DNA from: Piper betle
Lineage: Eukaryota > Streptophyta > Magnoliopsida > Piperales > Piperaceae
Assembly: GCA_033002965.1 (NCBI GenBank)
Contig: JAURVB010013889.1
Location: 1 to 64,000, forward strand
Direction of reading: 5' to 3'
DNA length: 64,000 bases
Part shown: positions 1 through 21,429 of the stretch, piece by piece
How the letters are laid out: each line of letters begins with the position of its first letter
Position numbering within the stretch: position 1 is the first letter of the stretch
Notes under the pieces: model-generated
The model's input: the letters and a program-made list of their open reading frames with translations, nothing else
Told to the model about the DNA's origin: nothing
Database searches by the model: none
Program-made: the position numbers and the translations under genes

Positions 1-179
1 TGTTCTGCTGTGTTCATGACGTTATCATCATATACTTGGGTACGCATGACCCTCATAGCTCATACACGTGACCGGCGTCGGCTCGGTACACGTGTCCTGA
101 AACTGACTCAACTCGAAAAATAACGGTCGACCCGACCGGTTCTGAATATAAAACCCTAACTCGAATCGTGGGTTTTACA
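1..179 (-). mobile_element. 5' end of an LTR, inverted, cut by window edge
   Basis: Read on the minus strand this segment starts TGTAAAACCC at 179 and then parallels the first ~180 bases of the solo LTR at 30535-33392: the same order of motifs, including a gagtcag/cgactc tract, 'tgaccctcat' and 'gttatcatc', all in reverse complement. It is therefore a second, diverged copy of that LTR family in opposite orientation, extending left of the window. Whether it is a solo LTR or part of a full element cannot be told from here. Confidence 0.75.
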
Positions 180-249
180 CAACCCCTATATATATATATG
201 GGTAAAGTGAAGAAGAGCAAAGGGCAGAAAAAATTTCCTGCCCCAAGCT

Positions 250-1260
250 CTTCTCTGGGCCGTCCGATTATAAGGACGGCCCAGATCCCTTATTTTTTAA
301 AAAATTCCAAAAATACCCCCGCCCTACCGCCGCGTCGCCCGTCGCCTGTAGCACCTCCCTCCTCCTCGCTCCCTCGCCGCATCGCCCCTCCCTCCTCCTG
401 GCTCCCCCATCGCGGACGCCGCCCAGCCGCGGACGCCCATCCGCCCCGCTCCCCATCGACCCCGTCGCGGCCGGCCGAGGGGTGGGCGAGGCGGGGCGAG
501 GGCGGCATGGGGGCGGAGGCGGAGCGCCGCGCCCAGATCTGGGCGCGGCACTCCGCCTCCGCCCCCATGCCGCCCTCGCCCCGCCTCGCCCACCCCTCGG
601 CCGGCCGCGACGGGGTCGATGGGGAGCGGGGCGGATGGGCGTCCGCGGCTAGGATGCGTCGGCGGCTGGGCAGCGGGGGAGCGAGGAGGAGGGAGGGGGA
701 GCCTCGCGAAGGGGTGGCGGCCGGGAGGGGCGACGACGCGGCGGAGCAGCGCCGCGCCCAGATCTGGCCGCCGCCAGATCTGGTCGGGCGACGGCCAGGT
801 CCGGCCTGTCGCGGCCGGATCTGGCCGGCGGCGGCCAGATCTGGCCGCGGCTGCCCGCCCGCATCTGGCGGCGGCCAGATCTGGCCGTGGCGGGCGACGG
901 GGCGGGGGCCGGGGCCGGGGCTGGGGCGGGGGCCGTGGCGGGCGCCGGGGCGGGGGCCGGGGCGGGCGCCGGGGTTGGGGCGGGGGCCGTGGCGGGCGCC
1001 GGGGTTGGGGCGGGGGCCGTGGCGGGCGCCGGGGCAAAGGGTCGGCCACCCTCCCCCGCCACGGCGGCGGCGCTCCGCCTCCGCCCCTCCATATGATCTG
1101 GACCGTCCTTCTAATCGGACGGTCCAGATCATATTAAAAATTTTTAAAAAAAAAATTAATAAATCTGGGCCGTCCTTGTAATCGGACGGCCCAAATCATT
1201 GTGGCGCAGAGAGCCGATTTCCTGCCTCTGGCGCAGGAAATCGGCTCTATATATATATAT
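250..1260. mobile_element. GC-rich non-autonomous repeat element with hairpin ends
   Basis: A very GC-rich body (about 300-1090) is bracketed by short palindromes built on the same words: gggccgtccgatta..ggacggccc near 257-283, ggaccgtcc..ggacggtcc near 1101-1127 and gggccgtcc..ggacggccc near 1167-1192. AT-rich spacers of A/T runs lie next to them. A further hairpin (gccgatttcctgc..gcaggaaatcggc, about 1212-1245) and a TA microsatellite follow. The body holds stacked GGGGCGGGGGCC-type repeats (about 890-1040) and a large palindrome. Long open frames here on both strands are Pro/Arg/Ala/Gly low complexity, not genes. The class (MITE-like or other DNA element) is not resolved and exact ends are uncertain. 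Confidence 0.5.
430..648. repeat. 220 bp near-perfect palindrome
   Basis: The two arms are reverse complements of each other with very few mismatches and essentially no spacer; the axis lies inside the AGATCT at 535-540. The left arm carries GGCGGCATGGGGGCGG, the right arm CCGCCCCCATGCCGCC. Arms of about 108 bases each could extrude as a cruciform or fold as a long hairpin RNA. It sits within the GC-rich element body. Confidence 0.9.
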
Positions 1261-1268
1261 ATAAGGGG

Positions 1269-1870
1269 GCATTTGTTGTACTGCAGCATAGCCAAGATGG
1301 CTGTGCTGCAGCGTTTAAGCCGTTGGATCAAATCCAACGGCTGAAACATGCCCCCCATAAAAAATTAAAAAAAATAATAATCTGTGGCGCTGCCGCCGCC
1401 GGTCGACGCGTCGCCGCCACCCCCTGCCCCGCCGGGGGCAGCGACGTAACCGCCGAGCGACGGGGCGGCGGATCTAGCCGCCCTGCGTCTTCCCCTACCG
1501 GCCCGCCGCCCCACTGCCGGGCGACACCACCGCCACCCGTCCCCCGCCCGCCACCCCGCCGCGCGACGCCCCCGACCCTCATCCCCCATCCCCCGCTCGC
1601 CACCCCGCCGCGCCCCTCGCCCGCCACCCCCCTCGGCCCCTGCCCGCCACCCCGTCGCGCCGCGCGTCCCGTCCCCAGTTGCCGGCACCCCCCCCCCTCG
1701 CCGTCGCCGTGGCCGGGCAGCCTTCCCGCCCCTCCGCCGTCGTTGTTGTAGCGGCGCCGCCCCCCTTTTTTTTTAGATCTTGGTTGTTGGATGCTAATCT
1801 AACAGCCAAGATTGTACTGCAGCACAGCCAAGATTGTACTGCAGTACAGGAAACTTTTATCCTATATATA
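1269..1870. mobile_element. second GC-rich repeat element with hairpin ends
   Basis: The layout resembles the element at 250-1260. The left end carries a palindrome gccgttggat..atccaacggc (about 1318-1342) and a ctgcagcatagccaagatggctgtgctgcag hairpin (1281-1311). A C-rich body follows at 1385-1760, and the right end repeats 'agccaagattgtactgcag' in tandem (about 1803-1843) before a TA run. The shared 'tactgcagca..agccaaga' words at both ends suggest related termini. The open frames inside are low-complexity Pro/Arg and are not proposed as genes. Confidence 0.4.
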
Positions 1871-2945
1871 TATAACTCAATTTTGATTGGATTTCGGTCA
1901 ATATTCTTTTTATAAAATTTATGAAGTTGTAATAGAAGATCAAAACAGAGGCCATTTTTTATAACATATTATTCTTTTAGTTCAGTTAAATCAATTATTT
2001 TAAAATAATAAAAAATATATATTTATCAATTTAAAATGTTGCATAGATGAATTTTTATATATTAGTTTCAACTAATTTGGTATTTGTTATACTAAAAAAA
2101 TTATATAAATGACCTACTATATAGTATTCCAAATCAAAGTTTGAATCCCAGTTTTTTAACTATTACTTTTAATTATGCTTGAAGTTTAATTACGGGTTCA
2201 ATTAAACGTATTTAAACAAGCAGAAGTCGAAATTGAGACACATGAGATATATAATCTACCTTTTCTTTTAAATTAGAGAAGTTTCTTACGCTACCTTAAT
2301 TTCAGGTTTTCCACAAATAAGTTATTTTCAAAAATAATAGGAAATCTTCTAATCAACAACAAATCTAAAATTTGTCTAACTAACAATAAAACTAAAATTT
2401 GAAGTCAAAAAAATAATTTTTTAATAAACAATTAATTTCTAAAAATAACGGCAAATCTTATAATTAACAATAAAACTAAGATTCAAACAAAGATTGAATC
2501 CATTAAATCATAAAATTAATTTTTAATATCTTTTTCATGTGTATTAGATTTCAAAATAGATGCGATGTATACAAAAATATATAACTAATACCAACAAACT
2601 TCTATTATTCTTAAAAATATTTAATAAAAAATGTTTACTTTAATATTTTTTCGATAAATCAATTTAAACAATACGCGGGAACCTTGGCTAGTGGATAATA
2701 ATGTAGGCTACCTTTTTTTTCTTGATAATAAGACGGTGTAAAGACTTAGAAGACTCGGAATGGGCTTCTCCTACATACGTGGAACATGAATGCCATTCTT
2801 TGCTCTCAAAAAAAACACAAGAATGATACCCTCAGGATCTTACAGTGAGTTGTGACTTGTGCTAATCAATGGCTCTCTCTATGAACTATTAACCATATTC
2901 CCATATGGTTTACATTAATAATAACAATAATAACCTTTAAATGGA
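1871..2945. other. AT-rich intergenic DNA
   Basis: About 1.1 kb of AT-rich sequence with many short A/T runs between the repeat cluster and the 3' end of the LBD gene. I see no open frame with coding character, no tRNA and no clear element ends. Confidence 0.6.
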
Positions 2946-3845
2946 TTAAGACGACCATAGCAGTGCCTCAATACCCATGTTTCTCAGTGTTGCCGCAGCA
3001 CCATTGTCATATCTGCCATCATGCCCATCAAAGAGCGGATTGTTGTCCGGAGAAATTACCATGTTCATAATTTCTGACGACGACGGCGAGGCCGCACTGC
3101 TGCTAGTAGCGGCGGAGGAGATGCCGCCGCTGCTGATCATGCCGCCGTCGGAGGCAGTGGAGACGGCAATATTTGGCCCCATCCGAGGTATGTCCAAGCG
3201 AGCCACCTCGGCCTGGGCCATGGCCAGCCTGGTTTGCAACGTATCCACTTGTTGTTGAAGGTAGAAGATGGCCCCCGCAGAGCCATACACGGGGTCCATC
3301 ACCCTCGCATTCGCCTCGTACACCATGCTGCTCACTGCGTCACTTCTCTGCTCTATTGGCAATTCCTGCTCCCAATTAATGAAATTATTATGGGTCCTAT
3401 CAATGTACCACAACACATTAAAATATTTTAAATTGACGCACATCATTTATTGATTCAAAGAATAAACTGGCCAATATTGTTCTCTGTTGACACCATCAGA
3501 ATACCACAGCAAGTTGGACTTTACACAAGTACTGTAATAATGGAACTCCAGGGAAGGCCAGTTTCTTTATTGGCTATATATAAGGTGAAGAGCTAGATTA
3601 GTTGCTAATTAGGAAGAGGTAGATCAAAGTGGTAAAAATTTTTAAAAAAGGTTATAAACCTTAAGCATTTTGCTAACATTGCTAGCTCCAAAGACCTTGT
3701 GGACCTTGGCGAACTTGTTGGGCTCGTCGGCGGGGAAATAAGGGGCCAACACGCACTCCGGCGGGCACCTCCTTCGCAGGAACTTGCAGGCGGCGCATGG
3801 CGAGGTTGCAACGTCTGGCCGCCGTACTCCATGAATATCCCTCAT
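2946..3845 (-). CDS. LOB-domain (LBD) transcription factor, class I
   Basis: Two exons join in frame: 3845-3660 and 3365-2946 (GT-AG intron 3366-3659), giving 201 residues. The LOB domain is complete. The zinc-finger-like C-x2-C-x6-C-x3-C block is at residues 17-31 ([15 protein letters not shown]), followed by the [10 protein letters not shown] 'GAS' block just before the intron, where LBD genes commonly split. Exon 2 begins [21 protein letters not shown], then DPVYG, then an L-x6-L-x3-L coiled coil ([12 protein letters not shown]). The C-terminal third is a variable Ser/Gly-rich tail. The family encodes plant-specific nuclear DNA-binding proteins acting at organ boundaries and meristems. The wording of the domain is closest to the LBD3/LBD4 group from memory, which I would not press. 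The start is the first Met upstream of the domain; no lesions seen. Confidence 0.93.
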
Positions 3846-6503
3846 ATTTTAGTTGTTATAATAAGTATGTACTTTTTGATCTCTCCTAGCTGCTAGCTCT
3901 CCCACGCTTGATAATTATATAAAAGTAGTTAAGCTGGCCAAACTGGAGTGTTTGAGCAGTTTGCTGTACTTGAGCATGCAAGTGCAGAGGAGCAATTAGA
4001 AGACAAAAACAGATAGAGAAGAAATAGAAATTAAGCTACCAGTCATGGAGGAGAAGAGCAGCTTGTTTGTTGAGGGAGGTGTCTGTGGGAGAGGAAGGAT
4101 TACAGTTTTATAATGGTTATAAGCTGGATATAGTATCTCTTTGGGGCCCTCCAAATCAAATATAACTCAGCCAATTGTACATGGTGGTTGTGTTACACAA
4201 ATTTTCATTTACATTATCAATTGCCTCTAGACCATTTGTGATATTCAGGTTGTCAAAAGCCAAACTACGGTTCTTACAATTAAATTTTCGGCTCAATTGA
4301 GCCAAGGCTTGCTTGGTAATTTGGTTTGCTAGATAGCTAGTGAATAAATTCATTTCCTTCATTTTTAAATTTACATGGCAACTAACCGTCTATGAATATA
4401 TATAACGAGACAAACATGAATTCAACCCACGAAGTTAAGTAAACAAACTGAATCAGACAAAACCCCATGCAGATCAGTGCCAATGAGAACTGAAGCAGCA
4501 GATGCGTCCATGGGAGTTGAAAAGGATGGGGACACGTAGAGGACTCGTTGCATGTGACATTGTCGGACAGAGAAATATCTTGAAACGTTAAAAAATAGGT
4601 CAACTGCCATGTTGGCGGTTGGCTATCACCTCAGGTGTTATCAAAATCAATGTCGGCAAAATCGGAATGTCGGCAACTAGTCTGAGGAAGAGCCTCTACC
4701 CCACCGGCGGCCGTCACCTCTGTCAAGGTCACCTCCTTGTTCTTTGTTCTCTGTGAACAATAAAGCTCATCAAACCAAGCGATGCCGAATGAGCAAAAAT
4801 AGATTACATGATGAACCCATTAAATAAATTGATAAAGTGTTTAAGCCGATAGCAGTGCAACTATTCAGGATAAGTTGAGATTTGGCACGACATAACCACC
4901 AATTATGTGGCCTGTTATAAACCACTTGTTATATGCTATCAATAGTGCATATTGAGAAAGCTACAACTTTCTGAATGACCATTTTTTATGTTCATATGCT
5001 TCTTGCTTTTATGTCGTGCATTTTTTATTTTGTCCGGGTTTAACTAACTGCCAATTAACCGCGTACATACCGATTTACATGGAATAGAACGGACTGTCAA
5101 AACACAAGATATGTCTGAGAAGAGAAGATAAATACGTCAGTTATGGTGTGGGAAAAAACAAAATTCTGATTGGTACATGGACACATCTTTTTCTATGGTA
5201 AGAGGCTATCCTTGTCCTGAGATCGTATGACAAGAAAATTAGACAGTATAATCTAGTGTCTGATTGTGTTGACGGACGTCATTAACTTTAGTGCTTATAT
5301 ATTCCATAGTTCAGATTAGAAGTATAGCATCAAACAGGATTGGCTAAGAAGAATGGGAAGAGTCAGCACCATCATGTATCAGAGTGTCTATGCCCATACA
5401 TGATTTAATAAGTCATTCACAAGAGCTGTCAAACAAGTCTTTGTCTATCCCTTTCCCTTTGAATGGTAATTGTTTCATCATGTCACAAGATATATATATA
5501 TATTGCACCATGAGATAGGTAGCATATGCATCTATCTTTATCACAAGCATAATTATTTGTATAGTCTCTATAATGTCGCAAGAACGGAAAAAGTGAACAC
5601 TCGCATCCAGAATCTGACCACATAAACGTGTACCATTTTTTATTCTTGCTCGTCACATTTGATATTTAGTGATACAGGCAGAAAAAGATGATTTCAGTAA
5701 GTAATTCCTAGAGATTGCACGCTACGATTCAGATTTATACAAGTAAATTAATATAGAGTACTCAACTTAATGCTTTCCAAACTTATTCTACCAAAGCACG
5801 TAGACTGGACACTCGGATGAAAAGTTACAGAGATACAACTCATCCGTGCAAAATGTAAAGCATGAAAGGCTTACAAATGCAGCGAAATAATGGCGATTAT
5901 TGGAGACTCGGAAAGAGACGCATGCAACGTTCTTATAAGTTAACTGGTAATTTCAAGTGAGGAATAGATTCTGATAAAAAAGAAGTAAACAATAGTTTCC
6001 ATGCATGTGAAAAATCCCAGCCAAGGGCGGAACTCATCAATAATGATGTTCGCCGCAAAAACTGAACCAATGGCACTGTCATAGATTTCATGGTTGCTAA
6101 TAGTTTTCCTTCGATTGTAAAATATCTAAAAATGACAAAGAAAAAGCCTATCTTCCACTGCAAACGTGTATGCTATCTGATTTGAGCATCACATAGATAT
6201 ACAACCTCCTTCCTTTTTATCCTTCTCCCTCTCCCTCTCCCCCTCTCTGGAAACAAAAAAAGGATAAAAAATTACACAAATGCCTCACGAGCAACCTTTT
6301 ATATCGTCATTGCCATTTGCCCATACAGAGGAACCTGACCGGCTCAAAAGGAGAGAATAGTCCACGGCGTGGCTTCCTGGTATGAAAATTTTAATGCAAG
6401 CAATTGTGTGGAACCTCGAGCAGTATATCTAGTTTCCATCATCACTCAGAAATAAACGCAAGGTCCTGTCGAACAACGTGTCTCGCACTATCTAGCCACA
6501 CAA
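3846..6503. other. intergenic DNA, LBD upstream to PEX1 remnant
   Basis: The first ~300 bases probably hold the LBD promoter and 5' leader. The rest is AT-rich with a short TA repeat near 5490-5505 and a C/T-rich tract near 6215-6250. No coding segment was recognised. Confidence 0.5.
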
Positions 6504-16115
<9,612 letters not shown>

Positions 16116-16144
16116 ACAGCAAAGAGCAGAGCAAAAGAAGAAAA

Positions 16145-16169
16145 TGCGGTGAGCGTGGATCGAACACGC

Positions 16170-16212
<43 letters not shown>

Positions 16213-16217
16213 CCCGC
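16145..16217 (-). tRNA. tRNA-Phe (GAA)
   Basis: The 73-base cloverleaf reads GCGGGGATAGCTCAGTTGGG at its 5' end. It has the D-arm, an anticodon loop CTGAAGA with GAA at positions 34-36 (window 16184-16182), the T-loop GTTCGATCC and discriminator A at 16145. The sequence matches the well-known plant cytosolic tRNA-Phe, and no intron is present. It sits between the 5' ends of the decayed PEX1 and APC5 genes and is itself undamaged. Confidence 0.97.
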
Positions 16218-16407
16218 TTCGTGCTACAATCCTGGTTTCATATATCTTTATCGGTTAAATAATAATCTCTTTCGCGGCTCTTTCGAAACCCCTCGTTCTC
16301 CTTCCGCCTTCCCCGCCGCAAACCTCTCGCCTTTCCACCTCCAAAACCCACCCACGGCCATTTCCATGCCTTCGACCTCGCGCCGATTGGCGTAATAGTC
16401 GAAGAAC

Positions 16408-18799
16408 ATGGCGGTGGTTTCGCCCAAGCGCGGCGCCGGCGTCTTCGCCCTGACTCCCCACGAGGCGTCCGTCTGCGTCCTCATCGTAATCTACGCCCCG
16501 CCGTCCCAGTCCTCCGTCGCCCAGCACAACCGCCTCGCCCTCTTCCTCCTCTCCACCACCAAGGTTTTATGTTTAGTTGACTTCTCTCGCACTCGTAGTA
16601 GTAGTGGTTGGCATTGCCGAGCTCCATGGAATCTACTTCTCTCTTTTCATTTTTTACATTCTTCTACTATTAATTAAACTGTGTTTGCTTCTGCTTGTTT
16701 GTCTGTTTGTTTTGGTGCATCTTGACATCATACACAGGGATCGTTATGATTGTAAGAAGGAAACGAGTTTCCAGTTTTTTTTTGTGGTCATACTGCTGCT
16801 TGTTACTGAATAATAACTAGTCGTGTGCGGCTGTCAAATTATTGTTTGTTAAGCGATCAAATATTAAGAAATTTAATCCTTATTGAATTAGATATTTCAA
16901 CACTATTAATCATGCTAATGCATCGGCTGTCCCCCGAGCACTAACCAAGGAGGGCGGTTTGCGTTTGGAAGGGCTTCCAAACCATCAAAGTTTAGGGTAT
17001 ATATCTCCACACCTTTTGGTTTCAAGTGGAAGGACTAAATGAAGTGTCTTTATCTTCTTCCACGTAATAGCCAATGATTCAAAACTAAGATCCATATAAT
17101 TACAAATTGGCAAAATTTTGGATGGGCAGATGCCTTTTCCCATGCCAAACCCTCTTCCAGTGTCCGGGCTTGGGATTGGCATTGCTTAAGCATTGGTGGA
17201 GTTGAATAAAATAAGAGTAAAATTGTACCATAATTAGGGATATATATAAACTTTTTGGGCAATTTTTGGCTTTTATAGTGTGATAGATAGATGCTGCGTG
17301 TGTGCTGTTTCAAGTGTACATATGAGATGATAATTTTTCTGTTTTCTTTTAGGCTTGTGATGATTTTTTGGAACCGACTCTTGAGGAGCTCCTCAATCAA
17401 CTGGCTGCTGCAGATGCTGAACTTTATGATTGGTTGGATCAGGACTCAGCCACTCAGCTGACTGCTCTGGCTTCGCCTGATGATTTAGTGAACTTCTTCA
17501 GTCGCCTCCAAAGTGAGCAGTGAGTTCTTCCCTATTATTGCATTGTAGGAATAGAATTTTTACTGCACATTGTACCTTTCTATCTTTTGTCGTCATCGTT
17601 CTTCTTCTTCTTCTTCAGCTGCGAAAGTTGGCCCTAGGGTTGCATTATGTATGTGGTAACCATTGTACATTGTACAAGTGAAAGTCATTCCATAAGCTAT
17701 GTTGCACGTGTGTTCTTCTTAATATTGTGTTGCAATTAGATTATAACTAGTATACTGCCATTGCTCTTGTGTTGGCAAGAAATCAGGAAATGCCATGTTG
17801 GCTCTCCCATATGCATTGGCGAGTCTGCAGTTTTGTCAGACATTCAACCTGGATATGCTTGAAGCTTCAGTCAATCTAACGCTTGCTGAGTCGTGACTGT
17901 TGTTTTGATCTAAGCACGTGAAGAGAGCTTTAAGCGTTATACGTCAGAAACTGGCCATGGTGGGTTGGAGCTGCAGGCTTGTGCCAATATGGCAGTTGCA
18001 GAATGCTACCCGGCAGATTCCACTTTTTCATGTTTGTTTTCTACCCTACTTTGAGTAATGTTCTTAATTCATTCAAAATATGAGAGTCACCGGCGTCTAT
18101 TAAGTTTGGTGCTTGATGTAATAGTGATCATTCTGGTCAGTTGCCCAATTAGTACAAATGCGCAAGATGGCTTTAGCTTTACTAAAACGTTTGAGAATTG
18201 TGGTGGTATTATGAGTTGTAAAAGTGTTATTATTTTATCTGCCCATTCTGAAATTCTTTCATACAATGATGTGGGGTATTAAAACTGAATGTCACATCCA
18301 TATTTGACTTTCATGTGATGTTGCAGCAACATAATGCAACGGGCACTTTCATTATTAAAATTACACTTTGCCCATGGTTCCTAATCTCTTGGCTTTCTTG
18401 CTATATTTACTTTCAGTATCTGAAGATCCAGATATGGTTCTTGAATCCTTGAAGCAAGCTGCTGAAAGTCTGGAGGTGCTAGAGGTATGTATGATTTTAA
18501 ATTAAAAATGTTTACTGCCAATAGTTGTATGTGATGCTGCTTACTGCCCTGTATTTGACGAATATCAGTTCCGTGAGCTTGCTGCAGAGGCTTTCTATCC
18601 GATGGCTGTGGTCTTCGATCAGCTTGGCTGCCTATAAAAGCGGGAGGAAGCGGCAGAGTGTTTCAAGAAACACATAACTGCTCTCAGGAAGCCAGATCCA
18701 GAGGAGCAAGCGCACCCATTAGTTTATGGAGCAGAGCAATACTCTTCGTCGGCGGTAGAATTCCCGAACAGTAGCATTGTTAACAGACGACGCCTTTGA
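16408..18799 (+). pseudogene. APC5: APC5 (anaphase-promoting complex subunit 5) pseudogene, internally deleted
   Basis: APC5 is a TPR scaffold subunit of the APC/C ubiquitin ligase. Exon 1 (16408-16563, MAVVSPKRGAGVFALTPHEA...QHNRLALFLLSTTK) and exon 2 (17353-17519, ACDDFLEPTLEELL...SPDDLVNFFSRL) match the N terminus of plant APC5. The next recognisable coding stretch (about 17780-18050, SGNAMLALPYALASLQFCQT...) belongs to the C-terminal TPRs, so several hundred residues of the middle are missing. Further exons lie at about 18418-18484 (EDPDMVLESLKQAAESLEVLE) and 18570-18799 (FRELAAEAFYPMAVVFDQLG...). Lesions: a TGA after LTLAES at about 17897, where a Trp codon is expected; frame changes between KRALSVIRQKLAM and GGLELQACANMAVAE; and TAA at about 18636 within the last exon. 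The copy cannot make a functional subunit. Splice sites survive, so it decayed in place. Confidence 0.9.
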
Positions 18800-19118
18800 A
18801 TCCCTGTTTCTTGTTCAATGCAATTTTGCTCGAGCGAGCAATCAAATTCCGAAGTATTATTGCCTCACTAGAAGTTCAAATAAAGCTTTGATTTCCCCGA
18901 TTTTCTGATCGTATTCAATATCAATTTCTTAATCAATTCACTCCCATACTTTGGTGATAATGATCAACTTTATGAAGAAGTGGAAGTCAAGCAACTAGGT
19001 GACCTTTGATGCTTCTGATTGCGTCTATACTTATTGTAATCTTTAGATAGAACAACCGAACTTATTGAAAGAAAAAATTTATAAGATGATAGTAATCGCG
19101 AGCATAAATAAGTAGAGA
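18800..19118. other. short spacer between APC5 remnant and HPPD 3' end
   Basis: The two genes converge here. The sequence is AT-rich with nothing recognisable beyond likely 3' untranslated DNA. Confidence 0.5.
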
Positions 19119-21376
19119 TTAACCGGTTGGATCGATCTTGGTATTCGCCTTGGCCTCTAAGCTCTTCTCATACTCTTCGATGGACTTGAATAGCTCCGAG
19201 AAATTGCCCTTCCCAAATCCTCCACACCCACCTTTCTGATAGGTCCTCCCCTCCTCATCCTTCACCATGCACCCAACCCTTTGTATGATCTCCAAGAAAA
19301 TCGTTGGCCTGCCAATTCGAAGCATTTTCCTATAAATCTGTTCCTTGATATTCACAAGATGGTGAACTTAGCAACAAGGAGGAAAGACAAGTATAAATTA
19401 ATAACCACATATTAGAACACATATCCGTATCTTATATCTTGATCAAGAGTTTCTTCTTCGAGTAAGACAAACCTGCATCCCATCCTAAGTTAATAGATCA
19501 TCGACGGGTTTCATAGAACTTCAAGAATTAAACAATTCCCTGGTATTATCTCACGGGGATCATGCCTGTAGCTTAATTTATCAGCTACGGAGACGGCTAA
19601 TCTTTGATATAGCTACGTCGAGGATCCCAATTGTTTAGGCCCAAATATACCCTCACCGACGGTACCACTAACAAAAAAAGAAACCGATATTTAAATCCAA
19701 AAATTGGGAAAGGTCATCCCAACAACCCTTAAATCATATCAAATTCCAACTCCCGTATCTCCCATGTTCCTCCCACAGTCCACCGAGCTTATTTTCACGC
19801 CGTATCCGCCCCCAGTGGCCCGCCTTCCCACGCGCTACTATCAAGTTAAAGCTCTTAGAAACGACTAAAACTATACTATAATAATGTGATTATGTAAAAA
19901 ATTAATAGCTTAACCATCTTTAGGTGGTATGGCCGCTAATTATACATATTATTACACCGAGCTCAGTCTCAATCAAACCCCAGTGTAGCTAAAGTAATCA
20001 ATCACACATTGAAAGACCTAAAAAAACAGAGAGTTCAATTTCAAGTGTAAAAGAGATCATACCAACTACCAAGTCATCGGAATGTAATGTTCGTTTTAAA
20101 AATCTTTGGTCAAGGTATGTATTGATTAAAGGAAACCAATAATATTATTATCATCCAAAACATTTGTTAATTAATAGAAGCTCGTATGGTATTCAAGATT
20201 TAGTAATAACAAAAAAAAATAAAGCAAACAAACGACGTACCTATCTCCGACGGGCTTGGTGAAGATCTGGAGAAGAAGGCCTTGATCATCCCTGTCAACC
20301 AGCAAGCCCAGCTCCTCGCACTCCTTCATCTGCTCCTCCGTCAACACATCCCCGGCCCGCCCCCTCAGATTCCTGTAGTACGTCGGCGGCGGAGCCGGCA
20401 TGAAATCGAACCCGCCGCTCACGCTCCGTCCCTGCATCGCCCGGAGCGTGGCGAACACGTCGTCGGTGGAGAGGGCCAGATGCTGCACCCCGGCCCCCTC
20501 GTTGTGGTCCAGGTACGTCTGGATCTGGCTCCGGCGCTTCGTACCCGCCACCGGCTCGTTCAAGGGGAGGAGCACCGTCTCCTCGTTGTTGGCCAGCACC
20601 ACCGAGTTGAGCCCCGACTCGGCCGTCCCCACGTCCTCCGCCGTGAACTCCGCGAACTCGTGGAACCCGGTGAACCGCTTGATGTACTCCACCGCCGGCG
20701 CCAGCTCCGGCACGTTCCCGACGGCGTGGTCCAGCCGCCTCAGCCCGAAGTCCGCCGCGGCGGCGCCGGCCCCGGCCTCCACCGGCTCGAACCTGGGGAG
20801 GAACTCCGACTCCGACCGGAGGCTCACGAATCGGAGGACCACGTCGCCGTAGAGCGAGATTTCCGCGATCTCCGCGCCGCCGTCGCGCCCGACGGGAACC
20901 GGCGGGTGGGCCGGCCGCGCGCCGTTGGCGACGCTGATTCTGTAAGCCTCACCCGCGTCGGCGACCTCGACGGCGACGGCGCGGACGGCGAGGCCGTGCG
21001 ACGCGACGAAGTTCCGAAACTCCGGGACCGAAAACGACGGGATGGCGGCGGTGGCTCCGGAGTCGGCGGCGGCGGGGGAGTAGGCAGCGGAGAAGAGGAA
21101 TTGGAGTTGGGAGGAGCGGATGAGGTAGGAGGCGTGGGCGAGGTTTCCGGTGGAGAGGTCGGACTTGGCGACGAGGGGCATGCCAAGGCCGTAGGAGAAG
21201 CGGCGGGCGGCGTTGGTAGCGTCGGAAGTCCAGAACTCAAGGTGGTGGAAGCGGCGGACCGGGAACCGGTCCGACCGGAGGTTCCTCCTCACGAAGTTCT
21301 TGAACCCGACGAGCTTGAATCCATGGCCTCCGGCGTCGTCGGAGGCGAGATCGTCACCGGCGGCGGCGATCGCCAT
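19119..21376 (-). CDS. HPPD: 4-hydroxyphenylpyruvate dioxygenase
   Basis: HPPD converts 4-hydroxyphenylpyruvate to homogentisate, the entry to tocopherol and plastoquinone synthesis, and is the target of triketone herbicides. Two exons (21376-20241 and 19308-19119) join in frame across a GT-AG intron inside an Arg codon (GDR/PTIF), giving 441 residues, normal for plants. The three Fe(II) ligands of the 2-His-1-Glu triad are present: His in RLDHAVGN, His in GVQHLAL and Glu in IFLEIIQRVG, near residues 217, 299 and 385. The C-terminal gating segment GGCGGFGKGNFSELFKSIEE is intact. Exon 1 is strikingly GC-rich. An in-frame Met 17 codons upstream (21427) is an alternative start; I chose 21376 because plant HPPDs often begin shortly before the FKLVGF motif. 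No lesions. Confidence 0.96.
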
Positions 21377-21429
21377 TGATTTGGGCGGGGGAAAGCGGAG
21401 CGCGGGGAATAGTTGGAGGTTACACATTT

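Noticed and set aside
168..1181. Long open frames of 240-337 codons on both strands
   Set aside because: They are low-complexity Pro/Arg/Ala/Gly produced by GC-rich repeats and the palindrome; frames are open on both strands at once and show no domain.
1323..1809. Pro-rich frames resembling a cell-wall protein
   Set aside because: C-rich low complexity inside a repeat element; no signal peptide and no Ser-Pro repeat pattern.
20282..21379. 365-codon frame antisense to HPPD exon 1
   Set aside because: A shadow of the GC-rich HPPD coding strand; no recognisable protein.
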